A DNA stretch of 64,000 bases from Odontesthes bonariensis (taxonomy: Eukaryota; Chordata; Actinopteri; Atheriniformes; Atherinopsidae): contig NC_134524.1 of assembly GCF_027942865.1 (NCBI RefSeq), positions 21,195,536-21,259,535 of the forward strand. Reading direction: 5' to 3'. A program made the position numbers and the translations under genes. Under the pieces are notes generated by a model. The model saw only the letters and a program-made list of their open reading frames with translations. It made no database searches and was not told where the DNA came from. How positions within the stretch are numbered: the first letter of the stretch is position 1; each line of letters begins with the position of its first letter. Of this stretch, positions 12,200 through 25,400 are shown piece by piece.

Positions 12200-15100
12200 C
12201 ATCCTTAAATAAATAATAGGCCTCAAAAGTGTAAATGTATGGCCATCATGTATTTTATTTTCAACTGGCTGTCAAGTTTCACCCTCCTCAGCTCCTCCAC
12301 CCTCTTTTCCAAATGTCAGTTCTAGCTGAAAAACGACTAAGAATAGTGATGACCAAATGCCAAAATCAAGGCTTAACAACTCCAGTTTGCAAATAGTGGA
12401 TGATGTCATGGTGGTGACATCCTTCTTTTATAGCAAATGCAGTCAGTGGTGTGGAACTGTAGAAGTATCTGCTGATAGTGATTCATATTGCTTAAAAATG
12501 CAGGAACTTCATGTAAAAACTGAACCTTTTTCCAGTTTCAAAGTTGTTTTTTTACAAACAAGATGCGAGCAAAGAATGGCCTGTTGCCTGGTTTTGTTTT
12601 GCTGACAAACACTAACTCAAGATATCATAGAAATGACTGTAGATCAGCACTAATCCTCATTATATATGACATACAGTTCACACATGGACTGTATGCAAAA
12701 GATGGATGTAGCCATTAGATGGGGATGTGAAGCCAATAAAAAAAATGGCTTTCGCTTAAAATAAATTATCAACTTTTCCCGTGAATTCAGCAGTTAAATA
12801 CTTTTTAGCCCTTGTGGAAGGTTATTTTTGTCCTCTTATGTGCAAAGTAGTATCACTACTAAATATTGTCATATTTTCCTGCAAAAAAGCTGACGTGGCT
12901 GAACAAATCTCGCTGTCAAAAGGTTTCAAAAGGGCAGTTTATGAACCAGTATGAAAGATCCTTCAACCTTTGCCCTCTGCCTAAACACAGCTGTCATAAA
13001 AGTTGTAGTATTCCCACTGAAGAACACATTAAGAGTGTAAGAAAGAAGAACACTCTGTCTCTAAACAAGCTGGACTAACTTGACTCACTTTTTGTAACTG
13101 ATCTGATGAATGCATGTCACAAAGAGCCCTAAAACTTTACCATATGATTAATATAGCTATACCATCAATTACACAACAGCTAACTGTATGTGCCTCTATT
13201 TCTTGTATTAGATTAATCAGACATCAGAGCGGTATAAATTAGTATAGACTTTAAACCATCTGTAGTTTCTCCCTAAATTAACTTTGTAGCCTATTTGGTA
13301 TTGTGTAGGATTTTTACACTGACGCACATAAATACCTGCACCCTCTGAGCCCCATTTTCAAGTCAAAACTTAATATTGTACTGCTGTATAGCAAAATATT
13401 TTTTATAGCGCTGCTTTAGAAGGGATAACGGGATTTAAATTTGATGATATGTCTTAGATGTAAACAAAATGCAACATTCGCTCTGTAGCCTACAAAGAAA
13501 GAGCTTTCGTGGTACAGCGATCAAGCTACTCGGTGCTCCTATGGTGCTCCTTAATCTCCCTTACCATCACATTAATCTATCAAAAATTGTGCAAGAATAA
13601 TGCCATGACCAACATGTTTTGATCAATGTTTCTATGGTGATTTTGTTTTTCAAATAAAGAGGGGTTGGTTATGTTATTCTTTGCCCAGAAGGCTAATTTG
13701 GTTTGCAAGACTTTTCCATCAACTTCAAAAGACTATCCGTGTTTCCATGTGATTTGCATTTAAAAGGCTTTGTGGTCCAAACCCATCGAGGATCACTGCA
13801 GAAGAAAGGAATCATTTGGCACTCGAATATTAGTGCAAACTGTCTTGCAATGTTGATTCTGAAATGTGATCAAATTAAACATGACATTAAAAAAAACGCT
13901 CATTTTCAAATAAAAGTTCAACGAATTGTTGTTGGTAACTCAGTAAATTGCTTAATTTAAGTTCTTATTGATCAAGTTTTATGGCTATGCAAGATTTTGC
14001 AAACTTGTTAGAACAACTTGTTTAGCCACGTTAACAACTTGATAAGCGCATTAAACCGACCAAATTGAAGGGACAGCAGTTCTCTGTTTTTGTGCATATC
14101 AAACAGACATTCTGTAAAAATGCCATTTTAGTTTTTAGAGTTCTGTTACTGGGAACCTGATGAATCCAAGTCCAGCAACTCCTATGATACTTTTAGCTAG
14201 GTTACCCTGTGCTTTGCTAGCTAGCTAGCTTGCTGCTAATTTCAACATCTGTTTTCTGGATGAAAGGCTTTTAGTGCTTTTTGTCTAGTTTGTCTTCATT
14301 TGTGGCTGAAACATGTGTTAAGAGTGGTGGTGAAATTATAGGAAAGGTTCAATTTTCCAACTCAAAGACACAAAAATTATCTTTGAAGCTGGAAAAAAAC
14401 TACAGAGGACGGTAATACACTTCTCTCTTACATCTTTAGTAGTAAACATAACTATTTGTATCCGTTGTTAATATGAAATATTGATAAATAAAGCTTAATA
14501 AAATCTTTGTATACTACCACAAAACTTTTCTGAGTTTGGAGGAACAGTGGATTTTTGTGAGACCAAGCAGGCCTTGTGCTTCTAATTTACATACGACAAG
14601 ACAACCCTCAGCTGCTCTCAATCGACCACCACCAAAGATAGTATGGTAATATGATGATTCTATTAATGATGTTTGAAATGTTGACTTTTTTTTACACTTT
14701 TATTATCAAACTGAAACTTTCCACCATATAGACCGTGCTACTGAGGAGAGTCTGGGGTTGTTGTTTTCGTTTTACCCCGAGGGGAGTGGGCATAACATGG
14801 ATTTATGAAATGCTAATTGAAGTAGATAATGTTAAAATGAAGCGTTGAATGGGCCAGTGCAGAAGATGTCTCAATCGAGCATCTTGTTGTCAACTATTTC
14901 ATTTACCTATTCATTTAAATTAAAAGTACTTTTTGCTTCCGGAAACTCTAATATTTGATTGCTGTGTGGTTGATAAAGTGTCTAATCAAGGAAACTACAC
15001 ATAACCTACTGTTTTATGTCAGCAGTCATGAATTTTGATGAACCGTGTTTCTAAAAATTGGCGAGAGGCTGCAGAAATGTATTTGTAAAATACTCTTGGT

Positions 15101-15694
15101 GAGATTCAAGATGGTGGCTGTCAGTGCTGAATTTTCCGGATCAAACGTAAACATGACCTCAAGGAAATTTGTGTGTGAGCTGTCAGATTTTATTTTTGTG
15201 TTTGTTTCAACTGTTTTTGAATCAATTCAACAATCGAGTGAAAAATGGAAGACTAAGACAGATCATTTCTGTTGTACAAGGATGTACAAAGAGGGAAGAA
15301 ACACTGCAATCAAATTGGAAACTTTACATACTCTTTGCCTCCATCAAGGAACAGTCATTTCCATGCGGTTTGCATTCCAGGCTGCTGCCATAAAAGATCG
15401 GTACGATTGACCATGTTACAACAACAGCATGTCCAAGTCGGCCTTTTCAAACCTCTGAACTCATGCAACCCACCACAAGAATTTCTCATCATGGATTAAA
15501 CCTCCGCTGGAAATAGCCACAGAGCGTATTCCCACAAGGGTAACATAAAATACACTGCTGAAGGACTTGAAATTAAAGGATTTTTCTATCGATTGAGCAC
15601 ATGAGATAGATTTCAAACTGCAACAGTCACCAAATATAACTGTTCATAAAGATCTCCTAATACTAAGAGGCATTAAAACACTAAACAACATGAT
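12200..15694. other. Gene-free spacer
   Basis: A/T-rich with no recognisable exon. A GCTAGCTAGCTAGCTTGC microsatellite lies near 14217. Open frames around 15045-15500 are cysteine-poor and unsupported. Confidence 0.4.
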
Positions 15695-15830
15695 ATACAA
15701 CCCCAAATCCCCCAAAAAGTTGGATGCAGTGTACACATGTAAATGAACAACAGAATGCAATGATTTGCAAACCTCACAAACCAGTATTTTATTCGAAAAA
15801 TAAATATTGTAAGCCCTTTGCACCTTTGAG
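15695..15830. mobile_element. Teleost DNA-transposon terminus remnant
   Basis: Carries CAACCCCAAATCCCCCAAAA, then AGTTGGATGCAGTGTA and GAATGCAATGATTTGCAAA. This matches the terminus of a common fish non-autonomous DNA element (family recalled, not searched). The opposite terminus is not visible, so it is a fragment. Confidence 0.5.
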
Positions 15831-16034
15831 CAGCACTGCTTTAAAAACAGACATTATTTTGCCATGGAAATCCCTGCAGGGGCTCAAAAAATACTCCAGA
15901 AATCCCTGTATACAAGTCCTCTCCAAACCTTATTTGAACCGTGAAGCACAACATACACAATGAACAGCAGTGTCATCTGGTGGACAGAGTATCAAGAAAA
16001 CGAAATAGAGAGAGAGAGCTGTGGAGAGAGTGTG

Positions 16035-16105
16035 AGAGACGACTTGTGCGCATGCTTGAACGTCAGGAAGAAGGAGTAGCCTCTCTTCAACATGGCGGCG
16101 ACCAT
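16035..16105 (+). promoter_or_regulatory. vbp1 start region with YY1-type site
   Basis: AACATGGCGGC (16089-16099) overlaps the start codon and is a full match to the YY1 consensus found at translation starts of many housekeeping genes. A GCGCATGC core upstream (about 16048) resembles half of an NRF1 site. A GAGAGAGAGAG run precedes it (about 16007). This fits a TATA-less housekeeping promoter. Confidence 0.6.
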
Positions 16106-19100
16106 AGACAACAGCAATGCCGTCCAGGCGACAAAGAAAAGGCACCTCGGAATCCCCGAAGCAGTGTTTGTGGTGCGTTAAGCCTGACATTTCTCCGAGT
16201 GTCACTTGTCTGTTGTGGAATTAAACCGTTCTAGCTGTAGCCGATGTTTACGTGCGTCACGCTTGCTAACGAGCTAGTTAGCTAAGCTAACGGTATAGCT
16301 AACATAGTTAATCCTGCTGTGTGTGCATGTTGGGCGGCTGCTCCCCGTCCATCTATGGGCATTGCTGTCTGTGTAATAGCCGTTTCTTAGATTTAGTGTA
16401 CATTTTCTCTTTTCTAAGATTTAAAATATTCATTTGGTCAGTCTAACTAGGAGTTATAACGGGGTTGACTCGTTATAATTTTCCCCATTCAATGTTCTCT
16501 CAAAATATTACCAAACCCATGTATTTGAATGAGCAGTTACATCTGGAAGAGTAGTGAATACAGCTTAATATGTGCAGTCTCTTGGCTGTCAGCTCTCCTC
16601 TTCGGGGGGACTTTGCAGGTGTACTGGATAGAATTATCTTTTAAGAAATATATTCTAACAAAAACCTTACAAGGGACTACTTTCAGTAAGAGTGAATTTT
16701 ATTTTATAAGTTTCAGAAGAAGTGAACGAGGCATTAACTGAAAAACTTTTCTCAGTTTGCACAAGTCCGTCAAAAATAAACTACAACATTTGTATTAATG
16801 TTCTTGTCACTAGTTAAAGAGAGAATGGAAAGGAACGAGGATGCTGCTTTTTAAAAAAAAAAAATATATTCTTCTGCCTTTCATTGTGATGCGTCTTACC
16901 AAACATTCTTAACTGAGCAGTGTCTGCTTAAAATCCCACTCTAATCTGACCTGTCATTGTCAATTCTCAGGATTTCAATTTAGTTTGTCTGGACTCACTC
17001 TTGGTGGATTTTTTTTTTGTACAGGAGGATGTTGACTCCTTTATGAAGCAGGCCGGCAATGAGACGGCTGATGCGGCGCTGAGGAGGCTGGACGAACAGT
17101 ACCAGAAATATAAATACATGGAGCTCAATCTGTCTCAGAAGAAACTTAGGTAACACAACCTGAAGAACACTTGACCACACGCACAAGTTCCACAGTTCTT
17201 TACACATGTCCAGGGCTTCTCACTCACTTTTTCTTATTATAGCACTGGTGCTCTGAATTCGTTCCTCCACCTCTGGCCGTCTTGCTTTCAGATGGCTGTA
17301 TTAACTTTCTTTGTTTTCTTCATTGCGGTCAGATTAACCTTTGCTTTTCGCCAGTCCCTCACAACTTTCTCACTTGCTCCAAACTTTCCTTCTGCTGCTC
17401 AATTACAGTTTTCGGCTGCGCATTTTACTACCTGCAGGATAGGATTTTCCTTCTCAGTCGTCTTTAAGTTAATTTTTTCAGATGTTCAGGAGCAGTGTAT
17501 AGTTAGCCTAGAGTGTCCAATCGCGGCTGTAGATGGCAATTCTTACTCCTTAGGTCATGTCAGTCAGTATGAATTAACATTTAAAAACATGTTAAATTAT
17601 ATATATTTTGATATTAAGTCGCAGGACCAGCCAAACTATGTAAAAAAAAAAAGTGTGACTTATATTCCGGAAAATACGGTAGATGTGATGTAGTCAAGAT
17701 TAAAAAAAAAAAAAAAAGAATGTATTTTGTGTCATAGTGCTGTCTTTATGAGTTTCTCATGTCACAGTCGGCTAGCTTGTGTTTTTGCATAAAGAGTTAG
17801 CATTTAGAAGCACTACGTCTTCTGTGAAGATGAAATCATGTTTTTTTTTTTTTTTAAACATGACGGACTAGTTTCATCACAAATATGAAGCGAATTACAA
17901 ACTCTTTCGTACTTTTATTACCACAGAATTGGGTCCATATCTGGTCTGAGAACCAGGACCTTTTCACACTTTTTAGCTGAGAGATAAACTGTCCTATCGC
18001 GAAGATTTATGCATCGTTTCCAAAACTCGACACAAACCCAAAACTGAAATCGTGGAATTATTAAAGAAAGCAGGTTGAATATGGCTGTCATGTGCTGCTT
18101 ATAAAATCAGGATTTTATTAGAGCAGAGCGGCAGTCTCGAAATCGTTTCAGTGACCGCAGGTTGACGCAGTCTTAATGAGCTGATATTCAGTCACAAATT
18201 TAAAAAAAAACAGAAAACATGTGAATGAGAGAAGCTTTTTTAGGAAATTCATCTGGATTAATGTTTTTACAAAAAAAGCCAATAAGTTGGGAATTTGAAG
18301 CATGTACACAGCTTCTAGGTGCATTTGAGTCCAGCGGCGCATACATGCAGGAGTGGAATATCTGGGTGTGTCGGCCGGATTTAAAAAAAAAAGCTCGATT
18401 TCATGCCATTTTTGGTCAGAGTAACATTTTAAAATCCAGTTTAGATGGGACTAACACAGTTAATTTTTTTTGGGGGGGTTGGGGGGGGGGGGGGGGGGGG
18501 GGTATTTTCTAGTGTAATGTAAACATACTTCCTGATTATAGTGTTCTTATTTGAAGGTATTGGAAGTTAATAAGTTGACACAAATACTTTGCCTTAAAAG
18601 TACAACGTTTTCTCATATGAAGGGGGAAAAAATAAAGCTTTGTATAGAATAAAGATGCATTAATATCATCAATAGTCATTTTGGAGTAGCATTGCAGCCC
18701 TCTGAATTGAAACTTTGAGTTTGAGTTGCCACGTGGTTCTACTTGCTGCTTAAAATGGTCTCGCTTCAGCAGACACAAACTAACTTCGCATTCAAGGAAA
18801 GTACAGTGTAAAGATTCCCATGATGGCTTTCTTTCTTTCTATCGTAAAACTAATTTATTTCTCTTTTCTTTTAGGTTGAAAAACCAGATCCCACAAATCA
18901 CACAGACGCTAGAAATCCTACGGCACATGCAGAAGAAAAAGGTAGCGCTGTTGTTACTAACTGTCCACTGTTGGCTGCTTGTACAAGTGTTCGCTGGTGA
19001 ATGTGACTCTGAGATTTGAGTTTACTTACACAACATCACAAGCAAAGCAGGAAACTGGAACTGAGTCAGTGCTGGTTGGTCGGCCGCTAATGTTAACAGG

Positions 19101-19261
19101 CCTTCCAGAGGACGACAGGAATGGCTTAATAATGAGTTTCAACACTACTGGAGTTGTCAGCATCTTTCTAAGCATGTTGATCAGATCCAGAGTGCAGTTA
19201 AGCTTCTGGTTCTATTTTTTTTATCCAAAGTCCTGAACAAAGTGAACCAACCACATAATCT

Positions 19262-19302
<41 letters not shown>

Positions 19303-20120
19303 TTCCCACAGGAAACCACAGAACCCATGGAAACACACTTCCTATTGGCTGACAACGTTTACTGTAAGGCCTCAGTGCCGCCCACCGACAAAGTGTGCCT
19401 ATGGTTAGGGGTAAGTAATGATCAGGCAAAGCTTTTATTTCCACAACGTTGGAGGAAACGTCAGAGTAATGCCAGATGCGCCTCTCAGATGTAACGCAGT
19501 GAAACCTGCAAATAGTTGCCGGTTGTTGCTTAGGAGGCAAACGCAAACCTATCTGACAACCAGCGCTGATGAAGTCCATGGTGCATCATCAGTCTATCAT
19601 CTGGAAAATATTTGGATTTTAGAAGAAGAAAAGAACACGGGGCGGGGTCTGTACTGTATTTAGTACGGCAGTCGCACGAGCACGCCTCCGGTGAGACCTG
19701 GTGGCGCTAATCCAGCTCGGACACACGCGATTACTGCATCCGTTGTGGTCGAGGGTGGCGACTGTAGTGCTGTACCTGATGCTGTACCGTGATCTGTATT
19801 AGATCCGTGGTAAAAGATGGCGAAAGAAACTAGAAAGCCTTTAACTGACAAATATGTGCTAGGTGCTGTGAATGGCTGCCCACCGCTCCAGGTTGGCATC
19901 AGTCTCTGAGTGTGTGACCCTGTGCATGTGTGTGTCAACAGGTGCCAAAATGAATGGGTTAAAAGCGGAGGACAAATTTAGTGTGTATGCATGACCAATA
20001 AATCAGATCTTAATATCAAAGTGAGACACTGAGCATTTTTGTTGTGCGATATAAAGTACTATAAACACTTGTTTTTTTTCATCATGTTAACATTTTCCAA
20101 AATAACTTGTTCTTAATTAG

Positions 20121-20184
<64 letters not shown>

Positions 20185-20214
20185 CTATATATATATATAT
20201 GTCTATATGTTAAA

Positions 20215-20263
<49 letters not shown>

Positions 20264-21833
20264 GTGTGTGTTAAATAGTGCATCAGGCTGCATTGAAGCT
20301 GCACAAGACGATTTAATTTAAGTGGATAATGTCTTCTTGACCTCATTTGAACCTTTAAAGGGGAACTGCGGTATTTTCAACATTAAGCCTCTTTTTCTCA
20401 ACCTGCTTCAGAATGGCAAGTCATGTGCATGTCCTAAAAGGTCCGTAAAAGCACCATAAACGTCCGTTTTCAAAATCATCAACTCACCGGAGTGGTTACT
20501 GGTGTGCACTGGTAATCCATATCATTATTTGGCAGCTCGTTCATGCTCGAACTATTTTCTTAGCCACCTCACAGCCGTGGATAAACTTCCGCTCAGCAGT
20601 TGAATCTGACTTGCTATACTCTACACCACTTGATGGCGGAGTAATATCAATGAACATCCAGTCTTCCATAGAACTCAATGGGATTTACAAAATGTCAAAT
20701 AAAACACGACAGAAGCAACTTTTCGCCACGAAATTTGATATGGATTACCAGTGCACACCAGTAACCACTCCGGTGAGTTGATGATTTTGAAAACGGACGT
20801 TTATGGTGCTTTTACGGACCTTTTAGGACATGCATATGACTTGCCATTCTGAAAAAGCGTTGAGGGGGGTTCTAAAACATTGCAGACGACTCATAAAAGA
20901 GGCTTAATGTTGAAAATACCGCCGGTCCCCTTTAACAGTTGTTATATATTAATTTGCATGAAACGCAGTGCTGTTGCAGGAATAAAAATGCCACCAGTGG
21001 AAAGTCCTTCTCATTTCATGTGCTTCCGACCGCCCCTCCTTTCCCTTAAAGGCCAACGTCATGTTAGAGTACGACATCGACGAAGCCCAGGCTCTCCTGG
21101 AGAAGAACCTGTCCACAGCATCTCGCAACCTGGAGACGCTCGAAGATGATCTGGATTTCCTGCGAGACCAGTTCACCACCACCGAAGTCAGTATCCTTCC
21201 ACAGTGCTACGGTGATAAAAGTTTCAGTTTTTCTTTTGCACGCACACACTTATTGTTCCAGCTTTTCCTGCTAAAGGGATCGACCCAGCTTCTGTCTTCA
21301 GCACCGAATAAACACGGTGAAAACGTGTTGTGGGCTTTGGGGGCGTTTTATGCAGCAGACAAATGGCGACACCTGCTGGGCCGATGTGTGAGTGGAGCCG
21401 TGATTGCACGGTTAGTCATAGCAGAAGTAGTACTGTTCTTATTCGATAAACATTTGATTGTGTACCGCATTTTTATTTTAAGGGGAAAATTCTTTTAAAG
21501 TCCCAGCATTTGAAATAATTTGATAAACGTACTCAATATGAGAGCAGATGGGCGATATACTTGTAGCCTCCATGTGCAGTAAGCTGAAGTTGGTTAATTA
21601 ATCTGCTGTGGAGGGAAAAAAAAATGTCACTTTAGAGAAGTTTCCATTCATTTGCATTCATAAGCATTGTTATCTTTCAGCGCACACATGAGGAAATGTG
21701 CATCTGCTCGTGAGAGCCCTCGTTTCTGTTTCTTCTTAACTCGCTGCTCCCCTCAGACATGGCACGCGTCTACAACTGGGACGTGAAGAGAAGGAGCAAA
21801 GAAAACCTCCTGAAATCAGTTGAAAAGTCTTAA
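16092..21833 (+). CDS. vbp1: Prefoldin subunit 3 (VHL-binding protein 1)
   Basis: Subunit of the hexameric prefoldin co-chaperone, which captures nascent actin and tubulin and hands them to the CCT chaperonin in the cytosol. Six exons: 16092-16172, 17025-17149, 18875-18941, 19312-19410, 21052-21190 and 21757-21833. They join in phase to 195 aa, the usual length. Features are an N-terminal GIPEAVFVEDVDSFM, a first coiled coil (about 45-90), the prefoldin alpha beta-hairpin region with VCLWLGANVMLEY (about 115-130), and a second coiled coil ending RDQFTTTEVNMARVYNWDV. All introns are GT-AG. Introns 2 to 4 carry long homopolymers and repeats, including a 38-T tract against the exon 4 acceptor. 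Next door, rab39b lies in the opposite orientation, as in the human Xq28 block. Identification is firm. Confidence 0.97.
18464..18502 (+). repeat. T8-G7-TT-G22 homopolymer tract
   Basis: Eight T, seven G, two T and then 22 uninterrupted G, in vbp1 intron 2. The G strand is the sense strand, so the pre-mRNA carries it too. It is a strong candidate for quadruplex structure and a likely sequencing or assembly trouble spot. Confidence 0.9.
19264..19301 (+). repeat. T38 homopolymer at vbp1 intron 3 acceptor
   Basis: Thirty-eight consecutive T, then GTTCCCACAG and exon 4. It forms the polypyrimidine tract of the acceptor and is far longer than needed. Confidence 0.9.
19855..20015 (+). repeat. Dispersed repeat 3' region (copy 2)
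   Basis: GGCTGCCCACCGCTCCAGG, a GTGTGTGACC/GTGTGTGTC stretch, ATGGGTTAAAAGCGGAGGAC and an AATAAATCAGATCTTAAT tail. It is the longer counterpart of the fragment at 2055-2150 and the 3' part of a common teleost retroposon-like repeat, in vbp1 intron 4. Confidence 0.7.
20125..20270 (+). repeat. Compound (CT)n-(AT)n microsatellite
   Basis: About 28 CT units (to about 20180) run directly into AT/TATA blocks broken by GTCTATATGTTAAAGACAT. Sits in vbp1 intron 4. The CT part is a homopurine-homopyrimidine mirror repeat. Confidence 0.9.
20355..20935. mobile_element. Foldback/TIR element with arms of about 170-195 bp
   Basis: The left arm (20355 to about 20525) is repeated inverted as the right arm (about 20740-20935). 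Both contain GGTATTTTCAACATTAAGCC, TCCGTAAAAGCACCATAAAC and CTCACCGGAGTGGTTACTGG in opposite orientation. The ends read TTAAAGGGGA and, mirrored, CCCCTTTAA, which suggests a TTAA target as used by piggyBac-type elements (inference). The right arm is about 45 bp longer inside. No transposase is present, so it is a non-autonomous element, in vbp1 intron 4. Confidence 0.85.
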
Positions 21834-22484
21834 TAACCGCAGGACTCGCGAGTCCACATCCACTTGTGCTCACTGTCTTTTCACAGTCATTTAGAAATGT
21901 TAAACCCCCACCCCCCCCTCAAAGTCACGTCTATGGTCACCCCAGAGCTCGGCTCAGAGAGGACGGCTCTGAAACACTTCTGCAAGTTTTGCCCGTGCTT
22001 GATTTGAACTCATTGAGGTTATTTGGATGTGCGGGCGCCATTTGTGAGGTCGGAGGGAATCGAGCATACGTAAAACTTCAGTTTGATTTTCAGTGTCCAC
22101 TTTGTCCAGCCAAGCTTTCCACTTTCCACCACCACCACCACTGTTTTCTGTTGACTTCTTACTTTTTAAAGTATTTTTTCAAGTAAAAACTAACAAAAAA
22201 CAAAAGGCCACGAAGCAGTTTTGTATTCTTTTTATCGATTTGAATATGTTCCTGTTGTATTTTTTTTTTGTTTGTTTGTTTTTTGTTTTTCTGGCAGATT
22301 CTGAGTGAGGGTTTTCTCACCCCATCTTCTCCTCCCTGCATTTTCTATCCTCAGCCTGTGCTCTCTCTCACCCTGCAACAGCACTCACACATGGGCCTTT
22401 AGGTTTTTGTAGACCGACGCTCGCCGGTGCTCCGAGTGGAGTCTGCTCAGCAAGTTGGCGATTATCAACCGAAGACCAATACAG

Positions 22485-22490
22485 AATAAA
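22485..22490 (+). terminator. Candidate vbp1 poly(A) signal
   Basis: AATAAA (in ACAGAATAAAATGG) about 650 nt past the vbp1 stop codon. No clearer signal lies nearer. Confidence 0.45.
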
Positions 22491-22499
22491 ATGGTTTTG

Positions 22500-25400
22500 C
22501 CTTTCAGCTTTGGTTTCCAGTTACTAAAAGACTTTTTGGGGGTTCACATTGATCAGCTTCGGTCCCGTTTCAAACCCGCTGCTCGCCCTCCATCCCTTGA
22601 CCTTCCACACTCCACCATCTCTTCTCCTCCTCCCCGTCTTCCGCTCCTCCTTGCTGCTGTCCTGTCTGTATTTATTTGTCTTTCACTGTACTCATTACAT
22701 AATGAATGAAGTAAAAGATGAACATTTGGGCAAAGAAACGAGACCTTGAGGGGTGCTCTGTGTTTATTTTTCCGCTGCTAGAAAAATGCTTGATTTTTGC
22801 ATTGAGTGGATGAAAACGTGTGCAACTGCCGGCCGAGGCTGTCACGATGAGCATCGGTATTGAAGATATCTTTCAATTAGAATAAATAACGGCCTGGGAA
22901 ATGTATATTTACAAAACAAAAGCAACACTGAACTTCTAAAATAAGGTTGCATGTAGAATCTTAATGGCTTTCTGATGCGTTGTCCATTTATCTGAAGTTG
23001 GTCCCCATCGTTCTCCTTCCTCCAGCATCAGAATGAAATAAGAGTCCAGCACGCAATGACAGCTGCTCAGCTGACCATCATTTTAATTCCCTCAACCGAC
23101 CTCATGCCCGTACTTCAGTTGAAGTTATCCGTCGGGGTTGAAAGAGATCTCTTACGTTCGATGTTGACGTGTCATGACGGCTGAGAAGAAGCCTGCGTCT
23201 CCTTCAGCAACAGCATCCACGATGGCTCTGCAAGTGCCAGGAAAAAAGCTCAATAACAGAACGCATATGGCTATCAGCTGACTAAGGCAATAAAAACGTA
23301 AAAAGTGCTCGTAGGGCAATAAAATCTTCCCTGTGACTGAGACAAAAATAAACCAGAAGAATGCTGTCCCTGCAAAACTGCGGCAGATTGCCGATTGCCA
23401 GACGGATGCACTTTACTCTGCTGAAAAACCTTTAAAAGTTCTTACGCTTCATTTAAGTAGCTTTTTAACAGGAAACGTGCTGCGAACTGTAGGCTAAAGA
23501 TCACTAAACGTGCGCCGTCCAAAGTAGTGCCTTTGATAGTCATCGCAATCTTATCTGCTGCTGTAAAGTGATTTCAAGAAGTGAGCTCATTCAACAGCTG
23601 GCACACATGCACATTCCCCTCGTTATTCATGTGAATTATGCTGAATCATGCTTTTTGAAAGCTTGCTCCTTCTGCAGACTTTAGGCCATTTAAACTATTC
23701 AGCTTGTTGTGAACATTTCTGCCAAGACTGTTGGTGTTTCTACCATTAACAAGGGATCAAATGTGGCAAAAGGGCCCTGCCAGCAGCATCGGTGGTGCAT
23801 TACTGTGGACGTCTCACTGAACGAATCAAGCCTCGGCCAGTCGTTTTCATGCTTTGAATAAAAATAACAGGAGCTTGATATTTTAAAGAACTTTAAATAA
23901 AGGCACAGCATGAGCCTCCAGAATTAGCCAAATGTTATGATGTGTGTAAGTTGCGTAAACCATCCAGGAGGAAGTAGGCTTTCAAAAAAGACATGCGAAA
24001 CAATACCAATTTTCCAAACTGATTAGCTTGAATCAGTAGTCCAGACAGCTAGAAAGATGAAGTGAGATGAGATAAATGAGATGAGGAAAAAAAAAAGACT
24101 TTTCAGTTTGCTTGATGAGCACAGCCGAGGAGGTGAAATGGTCATCTTTGACGGGATAGAAGACACACAGTACAGCACGCAGCACCTGTGGGAACAAGGA
24201 TATGTTCAAGGGGAAAGAAATCAGTTTTGTTACCCAACAGACTAATCCTTTTCAGTACAAGGCTGGCACTCTAAAACTGATCTGTCAGGAAATCAAAGGT
24301 TCAAATGTGAAGTGACTGCCACTGGATGATATTCATCAACCTGGTTTGGTTGAATCCCTAAACCTACTGTCTGTGAAAAGGTAATGGACATGAAATGTTT
24401 GTTTGAAATGTTCGGACCAATGATGTCCACGAGTTCCCCAAGTTTCAGTTTGGAGGTATCTGGTTTTTTCATGTTTTGAACAACAGATTGGCTGAAAATG
24501 CCTCAGAAATTATGCACGTTTTGGAGAGTTTGCTTATCCACTTCTTGCTGACTGGTCGAGTCTTTATGTCGAATATGAAGCGGCACGTGTGCGTTGCCCA
24601 CCTTGCGAGCTGCTCTGCCTTCTGGATGTGACGCAAAACTAACCGGCAGTGGCTTCACGTCTAAAATACACATTAGTGTGCTCCTTATATCAGCATTATC
24701 AGGCGTCACCGTCTTAGTTGTCCAAAAAAAAACAAAACCTAAAGGTCTTTTGTCGGTTACGATTTAATGCAGTTTTGAAGTCTTTTTTTTTTTTTTTTTT
24801 ACAGAATCCTTGTAAACCTGTCCCTTTCCCTTAGATTAAACCACTTTTTGTTCACTGCATCATTCAAGCAGGTTTTTTTGTTTCTTTTGCCATTTAAATG
24901 CAGGCTTAGTTCTGCGTCTTCATGGGACAGTAATGCATGTGAAGGACCAACTGAAGGTTAATCTTTACAGCAGTTAGGACAACCCATTCTCATTCACAGA
25001 GTGTCAAATACTGCACTTCCATCAAAGCCCATAACGTCTCCGAGATGCACAAGGTGTCCTTTGGTGACCGTCCTTACGTCATTGTTGAGTCTCATACGCA
25101 GGCAATCGGGTCCCAATAAGCAACCGGAGGGGAAGTGAGTGAAAGGCACAGGACCCACAAATGGAACTGCAGTTCTTCAGAAAGCATATTTTCCCACTTT
25201 CTTGTTGTAATAACAAGTTGTTTACATTCCGTTCCATATGCTGCTTGGTTAAGTGTTAGTATCGCAGCTTTTTGGTTTGGGAAACATCAAATTTAGGTAG
25301 TTTGACTTTGTTTATCCTCTGTTTAGTAGCATAGAGACAGTCGAGTCTAGTCCAGAGATCACAAAACTAGCCACCACCTCAAAGTGGGGCGTCTATCCAA

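Noticed and set aside
15235-15410. Frame with VVQGCTKREETLQSNWKL, faintly THAP-like
   Set aside because: The required second cysteine and C-x2-H pattern are not found, and flanking frames are closed.
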